This document shows positions 1 to 6,332 of a DNA stretch of 64,000 nucleotides, in pieces. Origin of the DNA: Thiomicrospira microaerophila. GTDB taxonomy: Bacteria; Pseudomonadota; Gammaproteobacteria; Thiomicrospirales; Thiomicrospiraceae. The position numbers and the translations under genes are program-made. Below the pieces are notes generated by a model. It saw only the letters and a program-made list of their open reading frames with translations. It did no database searches and had not been told where the DNA came from. How positions within the stretch are numbered: position 1 is the first letter of the stretch; the number at the start of each line of letters is the position of its first letter. The stretch is taken from contig NZ_JYNN01000010.1 of the NCBI RefSeq assembly GCF_000934765.1, positions 26,048 to 90,047 of the forward strand, read 5' to 3'.

Positions 1-993
1 TTTAGGCATGCCTTGCTGCTCTAAACGCTTCATATAATTCTCAAGCATCGTTTCTGCTTCCTGAGCAACTAACGACTTAGGTACATCTATTTCAATAGAC
101 TTTTCCAACGCATCAAACGCCGCCTGACGATTCTGTGCATCCAACGTGCGCTTAAGTTCACGCTCCATATTGTCACGAATTTCTTTACGCATAGTATCAA
201 TCGTACCGTCTTCAATACCGAACGACTTAATGAACTCCTCATCTAACGCAGGCAACTGCTTAGTTTGAACAGAGTGCACAGTGATATCAAACTGCGCGGT
301 CTTCCCCTTCAAATGCTCGGCTTGGTACTGCTCAGGGAAAGTCACCTCGATCGTTTTCATTTCACCCTTTTTCATACCAACAATACCGTCTTCAAATCCA
401 GGAATCATCCGACCTGAGCCTAATTCTAACGGTACATTTTCAGCCTTACCACCATCAAACTCAACACCATCAAGCTTACCAACAAAATCAATAATCACCT
501 GTGTGCCGTTTTCAGCCGCCTGTTCTTCGCCCTGTGGCTTCCAAGCAGAACGCTGCTCCTGTAGACGCTGAATCATTTTATCCACGTCTTCTTCTTTGAC
601 TTCTGCAACCGTTTTTTCAATTTCAATGCTATCAAAGGCAGGCAAAGTGATTGTTGGGTACACATCAAAACGTGCTTCGAACTTAATCTCACCCTTTTCA
701 AGTTTCACATCATCAAATGCGGGGTAACCGGCTGGATTGTAGCCTTCCTTGTCCATCGCATCAAAAAAAGCATAATGAAGCGCTTCACCTAAAAGCTCTT
801 GCTGAACTTGTGGCAAATAACGTTTCTTAAGCATATTCATTGGAACTTTACCAGGACGAAAACCATCCATTTTGACAGTGCGGCGCATTTCATTCAAACG
901 CTTCTCCACTTTCGCGTCAAAATCATTAGAAGGGAAAGTAACGCTAATTTTGTGCTCTAGGCCTTGCTCAGGTTTTTCAACAGATACTTGCAT
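1..993 (-). CDS. tig: Trigger factor (C-terminus beyond window)
   Basis: Ribosome-associated chaperone and peptidyl-prolyl isomerase that meets nascent chains at the exit tunnel. The reading frame runs leftward from ATG at 993 to the window edge without a stop: 331 codons of a family usually about 430 residues long, so about 100 residues of the C-terminal chaperone arm lie outside. The ribosome-binding signature GFRPGKVP is at residues 44-51. An FKBP-type domain follows at about residues 150-245 (VIIDFVGKLDG, then a GSGRMIPGFEDGI stretch). The 269-bp space upstream separates it from a divergently transcribed small gene. Identification is firm; only completeness is unknown. Confidence 0.95.
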   Translation of the reverse strand, partial: MQVSVEKPEQGLEHKISVTFPSNDFDAKVEKRLNEMRRTVKMDGFRPGKVPMNMLKKRYLPQVQQELLGEALHYAFFDAMDKEGYNPAGYPAFDDVKLEKGEIKFEARFDVYPTITLPAFDSIEIEKTVAEVKEEDVDKMIQRLQEQRSAWKPQGEEQAAENGTQVIIDFVGKLDGVEFDGGKAENVPLELGSGRMIPGFEDGIVGMKKGEMKTIEVTFPEQYQAEHLKGKTAQFDITVHSVQTKQLPALDEEFIKSFGIEDGTIDTMRKEIRDNMERELKRTLDAQNRQAAFDALEKSIEIDVPKSLVAQEAETMLENYMKRLEQQGMPK

Positions 994-1262
994 ACAAATT
1001 CTCAAATAGTTATTAAATTCAAATGGCTACCATACAAATTGGCGTAAACGCCTATTGCACAGCGATTATAAATAGTCCCAAAATTATACAGATAGTGGCA
1101 AAAACAACAAGTAAAATCTATTGTTTAACGCCACATTAGAGCAATATTAAGCCAATATTAGCTTTTCCTTATTTTTATTTGAACTCACAATTACATTATC
1201 AATAAGTTTTGGGCTACAATAATTGGGTTTATTACTTTTTAAATTAAACCTGGAGAAATAGT

Positions 1263-1481
1263 GTGATTATTGAACGTGTCGTTTTAATGGTAGCAGGTAC
1301 TGTTGTGTTAATTAGCTTAGGCTTAGCCTTATTGACTAACAACCAGGCCTGGTTACTTTTAACCGCTTTTGTTGGCTTAAACCTGATTATTTCTGGTGTA
1401 TTCCGCTTCTGCCCAATGGTCGTTATTCTAAAAAAACTCGGCCTAAAGCACGGCTCACCCTTCGTAAAAGAACAAGCCTAA
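1263..1481 (+). CDS. DUF2892-type small inner-membrane protein
   Basis: A 72-residue protein with two hydrophobic segments (about residues 6-25 and 28-47), then a short basic tail. The FRFCPMVVILKKLG stretch resembles the DUF2892/YgaP transmembrane family, where a conserved CP motif follows the second helix. Such domains occur alone or fused to rhodaneses; the role of the stand-alone form is unknown. It starts at GTG (1263) with a TGGAG Shine-Dalgarno sequence a few bases upstream. A palindrome CCAGGCCTGG lies inside the gene and encodes part of NNQAWL. Confidence 0.75.
   Translation: MIIERVVLMVAGTVVLISLGLALLTNNQAWLLLTAFVGLNLIISGVFRFCPMVVILKKLGLKHGSPFVKEQA
1343..1352. repeat. Highly iterated palindrome CCAGGCCTGG (first of at least 19 copies)
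   Basis: Perfect 10-bp palindrome, usually extended to AACCAGGCCTGGTT. Exact copies start at 1343, 4859, 9665, 12978, 13239, 21477, 24480, 29401, 31051, 31549, 34285, 38734, 40114, 41680, 53271, 54513, 59142, 60096 and 62308. Seventeen lie in genes or the Abi remnant and two (41680, 59142) between genes. Inside genes it is read as QAW (10 copies), PGLV (5) or RPG (2), so it is conserved as DNA rather than as a peptide. Confidence 0.9.
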
Positions 1482-1497
1482 ACACCCCCGCTTCATC

Positions 1498-1522
1498 GGG
1501 TTGAGACATTCCGCCTCAACCC
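1498..1522 (+). terminator. Possible hairpin after the DUF2892 gene
   Basis: An 8-bp perfect stem (GGGTTGAG / CTCAACCC) with a 9-nt loop, 17 bp after the stop codon. No T-run follows, so it is at best a weak or Rho-assisted terminator. Confidence 0.35.
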
Positions 1523-1600
1523 ATCCGCAAAAACCAGCCGACCGTTTTCTACTTTTTTAATTATAAAAAAACCAAGGTTAACACTTCTTGGTTGGATTTA

Positions 1601-1717
1601 AAAATAAAATAGCCGCGTCACTTGATCTGCATTGAACGATAGCGTAAAGTTCAAACCAACACGGCCCCGAACTGTGATCCGCTTGCGGTGAAACTGCTGA
1701 GGGGTTTTTTATTGCCC
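1601..1717 (+). ncRNA. Small-RNA-like element, copy 1
   Basis: First of two about 92% identical copies (108 of 117 positions; the last 71 bases are identical to the copy at 4521-4637). It carries a plausible promoter, TTGATC (1622-1627), a 17-nt spacer and TAAAGT (1645-1650). A dyad TTGAAC-N11-GTTCAA (1632-1654) overlaps the -10. The predicted transcript begins near 1657 and has a CCCC...GGGG outer stem enclosing a CCGC-TT-GCGG hairpin. It ends in TTTTTT, as an intrinsic terminator would. No open reading frame is evident. This copy has no toxin gene next to it. The function is inferred only from architecture. Confidence 0.6.
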
Positions 1718-1858
1718 ACTAGCAGTCTGCCTGTTTAAAGCACTCTTTCTCGTTCCCACGCTGCTAACGTATGCACACTTCTTTTCTCGTTCCCACGTCG
1801 TGCATCACGGCCATTAAGTTAAGGAGTAAATGGCTCCTAGCCTCCCTCATTGCCCTGT

Positions 1859-1921
1859 CACCCTGCGCGAAGTCGCAGGGTCTATTGCCGCCAGCGGCTG
1901 GATCCTGCGACTTCGCGCAGG
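1859..1921. repeat. Palindromic intergenic repeat, family B (left copy)
   Basis: Imperfect inverted repeat built on CCCTGCGCGAAGTCGCAGGG, then a spacer with CCAGCGGCTGG, then the complementary arm. A near-identical copy in the same orientation lies at 23857-23924 and a shorter derivative at 63212-63240. The first two copies bracket the defence island. Confidence 0.75.
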
Positions 1922-1949
1922 AAGAACGCCCCGGGGAAAAAAAATGGGG

Positions 1950-2059
1950 CATTGCGAGGCCGAAGGCCGTGGCAATCTCTTGCAGACGGCGTGCGCCCTT
2001 GAGAGATTCAGGCTTCGCGCTGACTTCGTTGTCCGCGTCGCTGCGCGCCTCGCAATGAC
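1950..2059. repeat. Palindromic intergenic repeat, family A (CATTGCGAGG type)
   Basis: A 110-bp element with inverted ends (CATTGCGAGG... and ...CCTCGCAATG) and an internal GGCCGAAGGCC arm. Related copies are at 24001-24089, 28814-28898, 34070-34158 and 37476-37564. Short open frames in it are repeat artefacts. Confidence 0.75.
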
Positions 2060-2160
2060 CGTTTTTTTCTTAGCTTAATGGCGCTGACGCACAGCGTGGG
2101 AGCGAGTTATAAACATATGTGCATACGTTAGACCTTGCAAGTGGGAGCGCCGAGATAAAA

Positions 2161-2235
2161 AGCTATGTTAAATTTTTTTCATTTTTTTAACATAGCTTCA
2201 AACTATGTTAAATTTTTGCCGTTTTTTTAACATAG
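2161..2235. repeat. Two tandem A/T-rich hairpins
   Basis: Two hairpins in a row share the stem CTATGTTAA / TTAACATAG: arms 2161-2171 with 2187-2197, and 2203-2211 with 2227-2235. Loops are T-rich. They sit about 50 bp beyond the 3' end of the minus-strand ATPase gene. They could be a terminator of that gene or a protein-binding repeat. Confidence 0.6.
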
Positions 2236-2287
2236 CCTGTCAATCACCACCGCATTAACAACGCACCACACTCATAACTGAGAATAG

Positions 2288-3388
2288 CTAAGCGCCTACA
2301 ATCACATTTTTACACCACAACTCACCCAGTGAATAGTCCTCTAACCACTGACTTAAATCATCTTCACTCAAGCGCTCAAAGGTTGAAGCACCCTGCTTAC
2401 GATTAACCACAATGACTTCATCCGGTGCAAAACAATCCACCAGTGCGGGAGACTGAGTTGAAATAACCACCTGCGTTCGCTCTGAGGCCTCTCGAATCAG
2501 CTCCGCCAACACCTCAATCGCATACGGATGCAATCCCAACTCAGGCTCGTCAATTAAAATAGTCGAAGGCAAAGCGGGTTGAAGTAAAGCGGTTGCTAAA
2601 CAGATAAAGCGAATCGAACCATCAGATAAATGATAGGGTTGCATCGGATAATCCGAGCCCTTTTGTGTCCAAGTTAAACGCACTTTTTCTGCTTCACCAA
2701 ATTGACGCGGTTCGAGCAAGAAATCATCAAAAAATGGAATCACCAAACGTATCGCATCAACGATACGCTCATATTCCTCATCATAAAAAGGACTTTCAGA
2801 CTTCAGTTTCAATAAGAATGGCGCTATGTTAGAAGCATCGGCACGCAAACGCGCATTGTCCTCTACGATCTCATATTTACGCATGGGCACTGTCGCACTG
2901 GTATCGTGAAAGTGATACACCATCCAATTGGAAACCGCGTTATAAACGTAATACCCAACACCTTTTGAATACTCAATACCAGCCTCAGTTTTTCGCTGTT
3001 GCAAAGCACTTTCAAACTCAGTGCTTGCAATTGTTCGCCAACCACCCTTAATGTATTTTTGTTGCTCTTCAGCAATTAAAAAACGCTCATCGGCTGACGT
3101 TGTAAGAGTAAAACGGTATTCGTTATCGCCAAACGTAAAATGCATTTTGATTTCAGGCGTTTGCTTTGGTCCATTAAAAAAGAATCCATCCGCAGAACCG
3201 CGGTCTAAAGCAAATTTGCCTAATTTCTGATCCACCATCGCACGTAACAAACGAAAAACTTCAATAAAATTACTTTTACCGGCGCCGTTACCACCAATCA
3301 GCACGTTGAGTTTTTTAAGCTCAAAGTCCGATAAACTCTGAATCGTTTTGTAACCTGCAATAGAAAGCTTATCTAGCGCCCTGCCCAT
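2288..3388 (-). CDS. RecF/OLD-like AAA ATPase (COG4637-type)
   Basis: An SMC/RecF-like ABC-type ATPase of 366 residues. Walker A is GGNGAGKS at 32-39, the signature is LSDGS at 254-258, Walker B is ILIDEPELGLHP at 277-288, and a switch-like STQSP lies at 310-314. No TOPRIM nuclease is attached, so any effector must be supplied in trans. An HNH nuclease gene lies upstream in the same orientation, 336 bp away. The pairing recalls ATPase+HNH defence systems such as Septu, but the gap and the HNH subtype differ. The start ATG at 3388 has AAGGAAT upstream. The leader contains an unusual TTTGCAACACAA hairpin (3477-3530). Confidence 0.85.
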   Translation of the reverse strand: MGRALDKLSIAGYKTIQSLSDFELKKLNVLIGGNGAGKSNFIEVFRLLRAMVDQKLGKFALDRGSADGFFFNGPKQTPEIKMHFTFGDNEYRFTLTTSADERFLIAEEQQKYIKGGWRTIASTEFESALQQRKTEAGIEYSKGVGYYVYNAVSNWMVYHFHDTSATVPMRKYEIVEDNARLRADASNIAPFLLKLKSESPFYDEEYERIVDAIRLVIPFFDDFLLEPRQFGEAEKVRLTWTQKGSDYPMQPYHLSDGSIRFICLATALLQPALPSTILIDEPELGLHPYAIEVLAELIREASERTQVVISTQSPALVDCFAPDEVIVVNRKQGASTFERLSEDDLSQWLEDYSLGELWCKNVIVGA

Positions 3389-3476
3389 TTAAATTCCTTT
3401 AACCTTCAGATGGCTACTTTTTAACTGTGCCATACATCAACTCTTTTAAGTAACCTTTCAGCGTTTGGCTTGCACC

Positions 3477-3530
3477 TTTGCAACACAAATTGGCTTGTGT
3501 TGCAAATTTTGGATTTTTTGCAACACAAAC
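3477..3530. promoter_or_regulatory. Triple TTTGCAACACAA element in the ATPase leader
   Basis: TTTGCAACACAA at 3477-3488 and its exact inverse at 3495-3506 form a 12-bp perfect stem with a 6-nt loop. A third direct copy starts at about 3518. The element lies 90-145 bp upstream of the ATPase start codon, so it could be an operator or a leader structure. The rest of the 336-bp gap is A-rich and holds two GCAAATGAAA-like words; no gene was seen in it. Confidence 0.55.
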
Positions 3531-3724
3531 TCGCCTTATCGCCTGCCAAGCAAATGGCTAGCAAATGAAAACCATTACCTAAAAACTAAAACATAAACAA
3601 TATAATCAACAACTTAAACAAAAAATACTAGAACCTACCGGTGACAAAACTGTTAGTTTGCAAATGACCGGCAAATGAAACCAAGTAAATAGCACGTTCA
3701 ACCCATCTGATAAACGCATCTTTC

Positions 3725-4495
3725 TTAAAAATTACCAAACATCAATAATTGTTTTAATTGATTCACATGGTATACAAGATAGCGTTTATGTTGCTCTGTA
3801 ATCCAGCGCAGCTTAAGATCAGATTGAATGCCTAGCTTAGTACAATCATCGGCACTGATTTGATCCGAAATTACGATAAGACCGGATTCATCAAAGCTGA
3901 TTAAAAACTGATCAAATAATGCGTCTAAGTGAGCGGCCAATAAAAAACCGTTGTACACATCCAGCCGCTCGGCATCGGTTTCGCATTCAGCCCAGGGTTT
4001 GGCATGGCTGGCTCGTAACACTTCGGGAATCGCGACACCGGTAACAGCGCAACGCCCGCCCCAATAAGTCATCATGGCTTCGCGATATTTTTGCTGACCA
4101 ATCCGACGCTTCACCATAGCCAAGGTTTCGGTTTGCGTCGGCGTTTCAATAATGATTTTGTTCAATTCGGCTTGATAGGCTTCGAGCGCATTATTGGGCA
4201 AAGCAAACGCAAAGGCGGCGGCCTTGTTTATTACCTCAGCCAAATCCTCTAAACGAGAGGTTCTAATGGGCATAAGTGAAGCATCAAAATGGCGCATTAG
4301 CTCGGCATTGACGGCTGGAGAAGTCGATTCTATGGAAAAATCACCCAAGTTTTTGGCTATCAACAGTTTAACCGGGTAACGAGACGAGCTAAGGACCAAA
4401 CTACCCGCCTCTTGAATCGGTTCATTTTCAAAGCCATTTGAATAAGCCAATTGACCAATTTCTACATTTTCTAATAATGAAAACTCAAGGTTCAA
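3725..4495 (-). CDS. HNH endonuclease (PF13391 / COG3440 type)
   Basis: A 256-residue protein with a C-terminal HNH_2 nuclease module. The conserved block YWGGRCAVTG (C149), then RASHAKPWAE (H164), then YNGFLLAAHLDALFD (N182, H189) supplies the usual metal and catalytic positions. The first 120 residues match nothing I recognise and may be a recognition domain. In this family such modules act as restriction-type DNases. The gene lies between the ATPase (downstream) and copy 2 of the small-RNA-like element (upstream), inside the defence island. The specific substrate is unknown. Confidence 0.85.
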   Translation of the reverse strand: MNLEFSLLENVEIGQLAYSNGFENEPIQEAGSLVLSSSRYPVKLLIAKNLGDFSIESTSPAVNAELMRHFDASLMPIRTSRLEDLAEVINKAAAFAFALPNNALEAYQAELNKIIIETPTQTETLAMVKRRIGQQKYREAMMTYWGGRCAVTGVAIPEVLRASHAKPWAECETDAERLDVYNGFLLAAHLDALFDQFLISFDESGLIVISDQISADDCTKLGIQSDLKLRWITEQHKRYLVYHVNQLKQLLMFGNF

Positions 4496-4520
4496 ACCAA
4501 CACTCCTTGGCGCGATTTAT

Positions 4521-4637
4521 AAAATAAAATGGTCATGGTACTTGACCTGCAGTGAACGATAGCGTAAAGTTCAAATCAACACGGCCCCGAACTGTGATCC
4601 GCTTGCGGTGAAACTGCTGAGGGGTTTTTTATTGCCC
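4521..4637 (+). ncRNA. Small-RNA-like element, copy 2, beside the Abi_2 remnant
   Basis: Second copy of the element at 1601-1717. The promoter-like signals are better here: TTGACC (4542-4547), 17 nt, TAAAGT (4565-4570), again with a dyad TGAAC-N11-GTTCA over the -10. The predicted RNA is about 54 nt (about 4577-4630): CCCC (4585-4588) pairs with GGGG (4621-4624), the inner hairpin is CCGC-TT-GCGG (4599-4608), and a run of six T follows. It converges tail-to-tail with the minus-strand Abi_2 remnant ending at 4658. Structured RNAs are known near abiF-type genes; whether this one belongs to that class needs a covariance-model search. Confidence 0.65.
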
Positions 4638-4657
4638 GCCGCAATCAGATAATAAAC

Positions 4658-5174
4658 TCACCATTTCCATTCGTTCCAGCCCTCAATGATACCCATCGCA
4701 TTTAAATCAATATCCAAATGCGTTAAATCCGGAAACTCATTCAATAACAAATCGGTTAAACGTTGCCACCAACTTGACGTTGGGTTGATCGTTTGCAAGA
4801 AAAAATGAATCAAACATAAGCCAATAAAAGGCCTCGCAAGTGTATGCGCATTGTTGTTCCAGGCCTGGTCAAATAACGGTGCATCGCCCATTTTTGGTTT
4901 TTTCGGTTGTTCGGTCATTTTTGACGACTTTTTCGACCTGCTTCACCCCTTTACGCACTTTGATATTATCTGGGTCGTCGATGAAACAACAGGCACCGCA
5001 ACGCTGTTTTAAGCTGTAGAAATAACCGCTTAAACGGTAATAGCCAATGCGTTTTAGCGTTTCGATTGCCTTGTTAGGTTCGGTCGCGATTAAGCCTCGG
5101 CTGGTCAATTTAGTGAGTTGGTCTTCAAAACTCAGCCAGTCTTTTTTATATTCAATAAGTTTGGTTTTTGTCAT
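4658..5174 (-). pseudogene. Abi_2 (AbiD/AbiF) abortive-infection gene, internally deleted
   Basis: Two frames meet in the overlap 4869-4918. The first (from ATG 5174) encodes an Abi_2 N-terminus: FEDQLTKLTSRGLI and then RIGYYRLSGYFYSLKQ, typical of residues 15-60 of the family. The second, in another frame, encodes an Abi_2-like C-terminus (PLFDQAWNNN, then LCLIHFFLQTINPTSSWWQRL). Family members are about 300 residues; here only about 170 remain. The middle, which should carry the HEPN RNase motif (RNxCAHH-like), is absent. The gene therefore looks like an internal deletion with a frame change, and not a functional toxin. Its start directly abuts the RES gene stop. Two separate small proteins cannot be excluded. 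Confidence 0.75.
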
Positions 5175-6332
5175 CTAGATTTTGCTTTTAATACAAATCG
5201 ATGTTTGGACAATCTTAGCATTTACAAATTTTATTTTTTCAAACGCATGCGGAAATAACACCCAATTCACAGCGCCTTGATCTACTGAACTTGGAAAACG
5301 AATACCATCGATGGGTGCATCATCTATTTTTAAATAATTGGCAAAGAGTTCACTGACAATTTGCGTTGGCACATATTCAATATGCTCTTTACCGTCTTTG
5401 GTGATCGGTTTGGTGATATCACAAATAAACCCTTTTAAAAATAGAATGTATTGTCGTTGCTGATAAGCATTTTCCTCAAAGACTGATGGCAAAACAGGCA
5501 ACTCTGTTAGGTCCAGAAATGTCAGCTTATTCGGAATGATAAACTCGGCAACGGCCACCTCAGCAATCTGTCTGCATACTTCTTTAATGGCCGTTTCTTC
5601 ATTCTCCGCAGCGTAAAAAAAACCAATTCCAGCCGGATTCATTCTGCCTGCATTTGCTAACTCATTTGGAGGTTGGCGCAGCTCTTCTTCTGCCAGCTCC
5701 CAGCCATTCGTTTTAATACGTGCACGGTAAACTTTTTGCTCAGGAGCGCTAATGGTTTTAATTAAAGCCGAATCATGAATAGCATCGGATATTCTGGCAA
5801 GCATCGTGGTGGGTGACATATTTTCTGAATCATATTCATCCCCTTCTTCGAAATGAAAAAAGTAGCGTTTTTGATGCTTTACCAGATTGCAAAAATGTTG
5901 CCAGCTATATTGCCAGTACTCATGTTTATGAGAGTTGAAGAAATAACCATCTGGCGCATCAGCCCAACAATCATTCTCAATGTTTTCAACTAACACATCG
6001 ATAAAATCTGAGCCGCCTTCAATACCCAGGTTGTACAACACCTCTTCAGTTGAAGTGCACTCAAATGCCTCTTTCATATATTCAAGAGGCATGCCTGAAG
6101 CACTGGGTTCATTATAAGACCTGCCAATTGCGCCAATAATAAATGGCATTAAATCATCAAGCGGGGCGGCATCATTTTCACCGCAAAATGAACAAGTATT
6201 TTGCGGACTAGCAAATCTATTCGCTAACACAGACAAAAAATCCTCTTCAATGCAATTTTTACAAACATGATGGCTTGAATGTCGCCAGCCACGTTCTTGC
6301 GCTTCAATCATGTCATGTTTGGCTCTGCCCAT
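5175..6332 (-). CDS. RES-domain (NADase-type) toxin with Zn-finger-like N-terminus
   Basis: A 385-residue protein. The C-terminal half (about 195-365) matches the RES domain: KVYRAR (R203), then NAGRMNPAGIGFFYAAENEETAIKEV (Y240, E251) and RFPSSVDQGAVNWVLF (S349). These fit the Arg/Glu/Ser active-site set of RES toxins, which degrade NAD+. The N-terminal half has CKNC (24-27) and CSFC (47-50) pairs and fits the HEPN/RES N-terminal domain type. It is not preceded by a Xre antitoxin as in ordinary RES-Xre pairs. Instead it starts at the base after the methylase stop, so it is translated from the methylase/helicase operon. A role as the suicide arm of that operon is inference. Confidence 0.8.
   Translation of the reverse strand: MGRAKHDMIEAQERGWRHSSHHVCKNCIEEDFLSVLANRFASPQNTCSFCGENDAAPLDDLMPFIIGAIGRSYNEPSASGMPLEYMKEAFECTSTEEVLYNLGIEGGSDFIDVLVENIENDCWADAPDGYFFNSHKHEYWQYSWQHFCNLVKHQKRYFFHFEEGDEYDSENMSPTTMLARISDAIHDSALIKTISAPEQKVYRARIKTNGWELAEEELRQPPNELANAGRMNPAGIGFFYAAENEETAIKEVCRQIAEVAVAEFIIPNKLTFLDLTELPVLPSVFEENAYQQRQYILFLKGFICDITKPITKDGKEHIEYVPTQIVSELFANYLKIDDAPIDGIRFPSSVDQGAVNWVLFPHAFEKIKFVNAKIVQTSICIKSKI

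Noticed and set aside
281..571. 96-codon plus-strand frame
   Set aside because: Antisense to trigger factor, whose conserved motifs prove the minus strand to be coding.
1771..2078. Overlapping open frames of 80-95 codons
   Set aside because: They run through family A and B palindromic repeats, match no protein pattern I know and have no ribosome-binding site.
2288..4495. Calling the ATPase/HNH pair Septu
   Set aside because: The gap of 336 bp and the families (COG4637 ATPase, PF13391 HNH) do not let me assign PtuA/PtuB from sequence alone; kept as a possible analogous module only.
5175..6332. Ordinary RES-Xre toxin-antitoxin pair
   Set aside because: No Xre-like helix-turn-helix gene is on either side; the neighbours are a methylase and an Abi_2 remnant.
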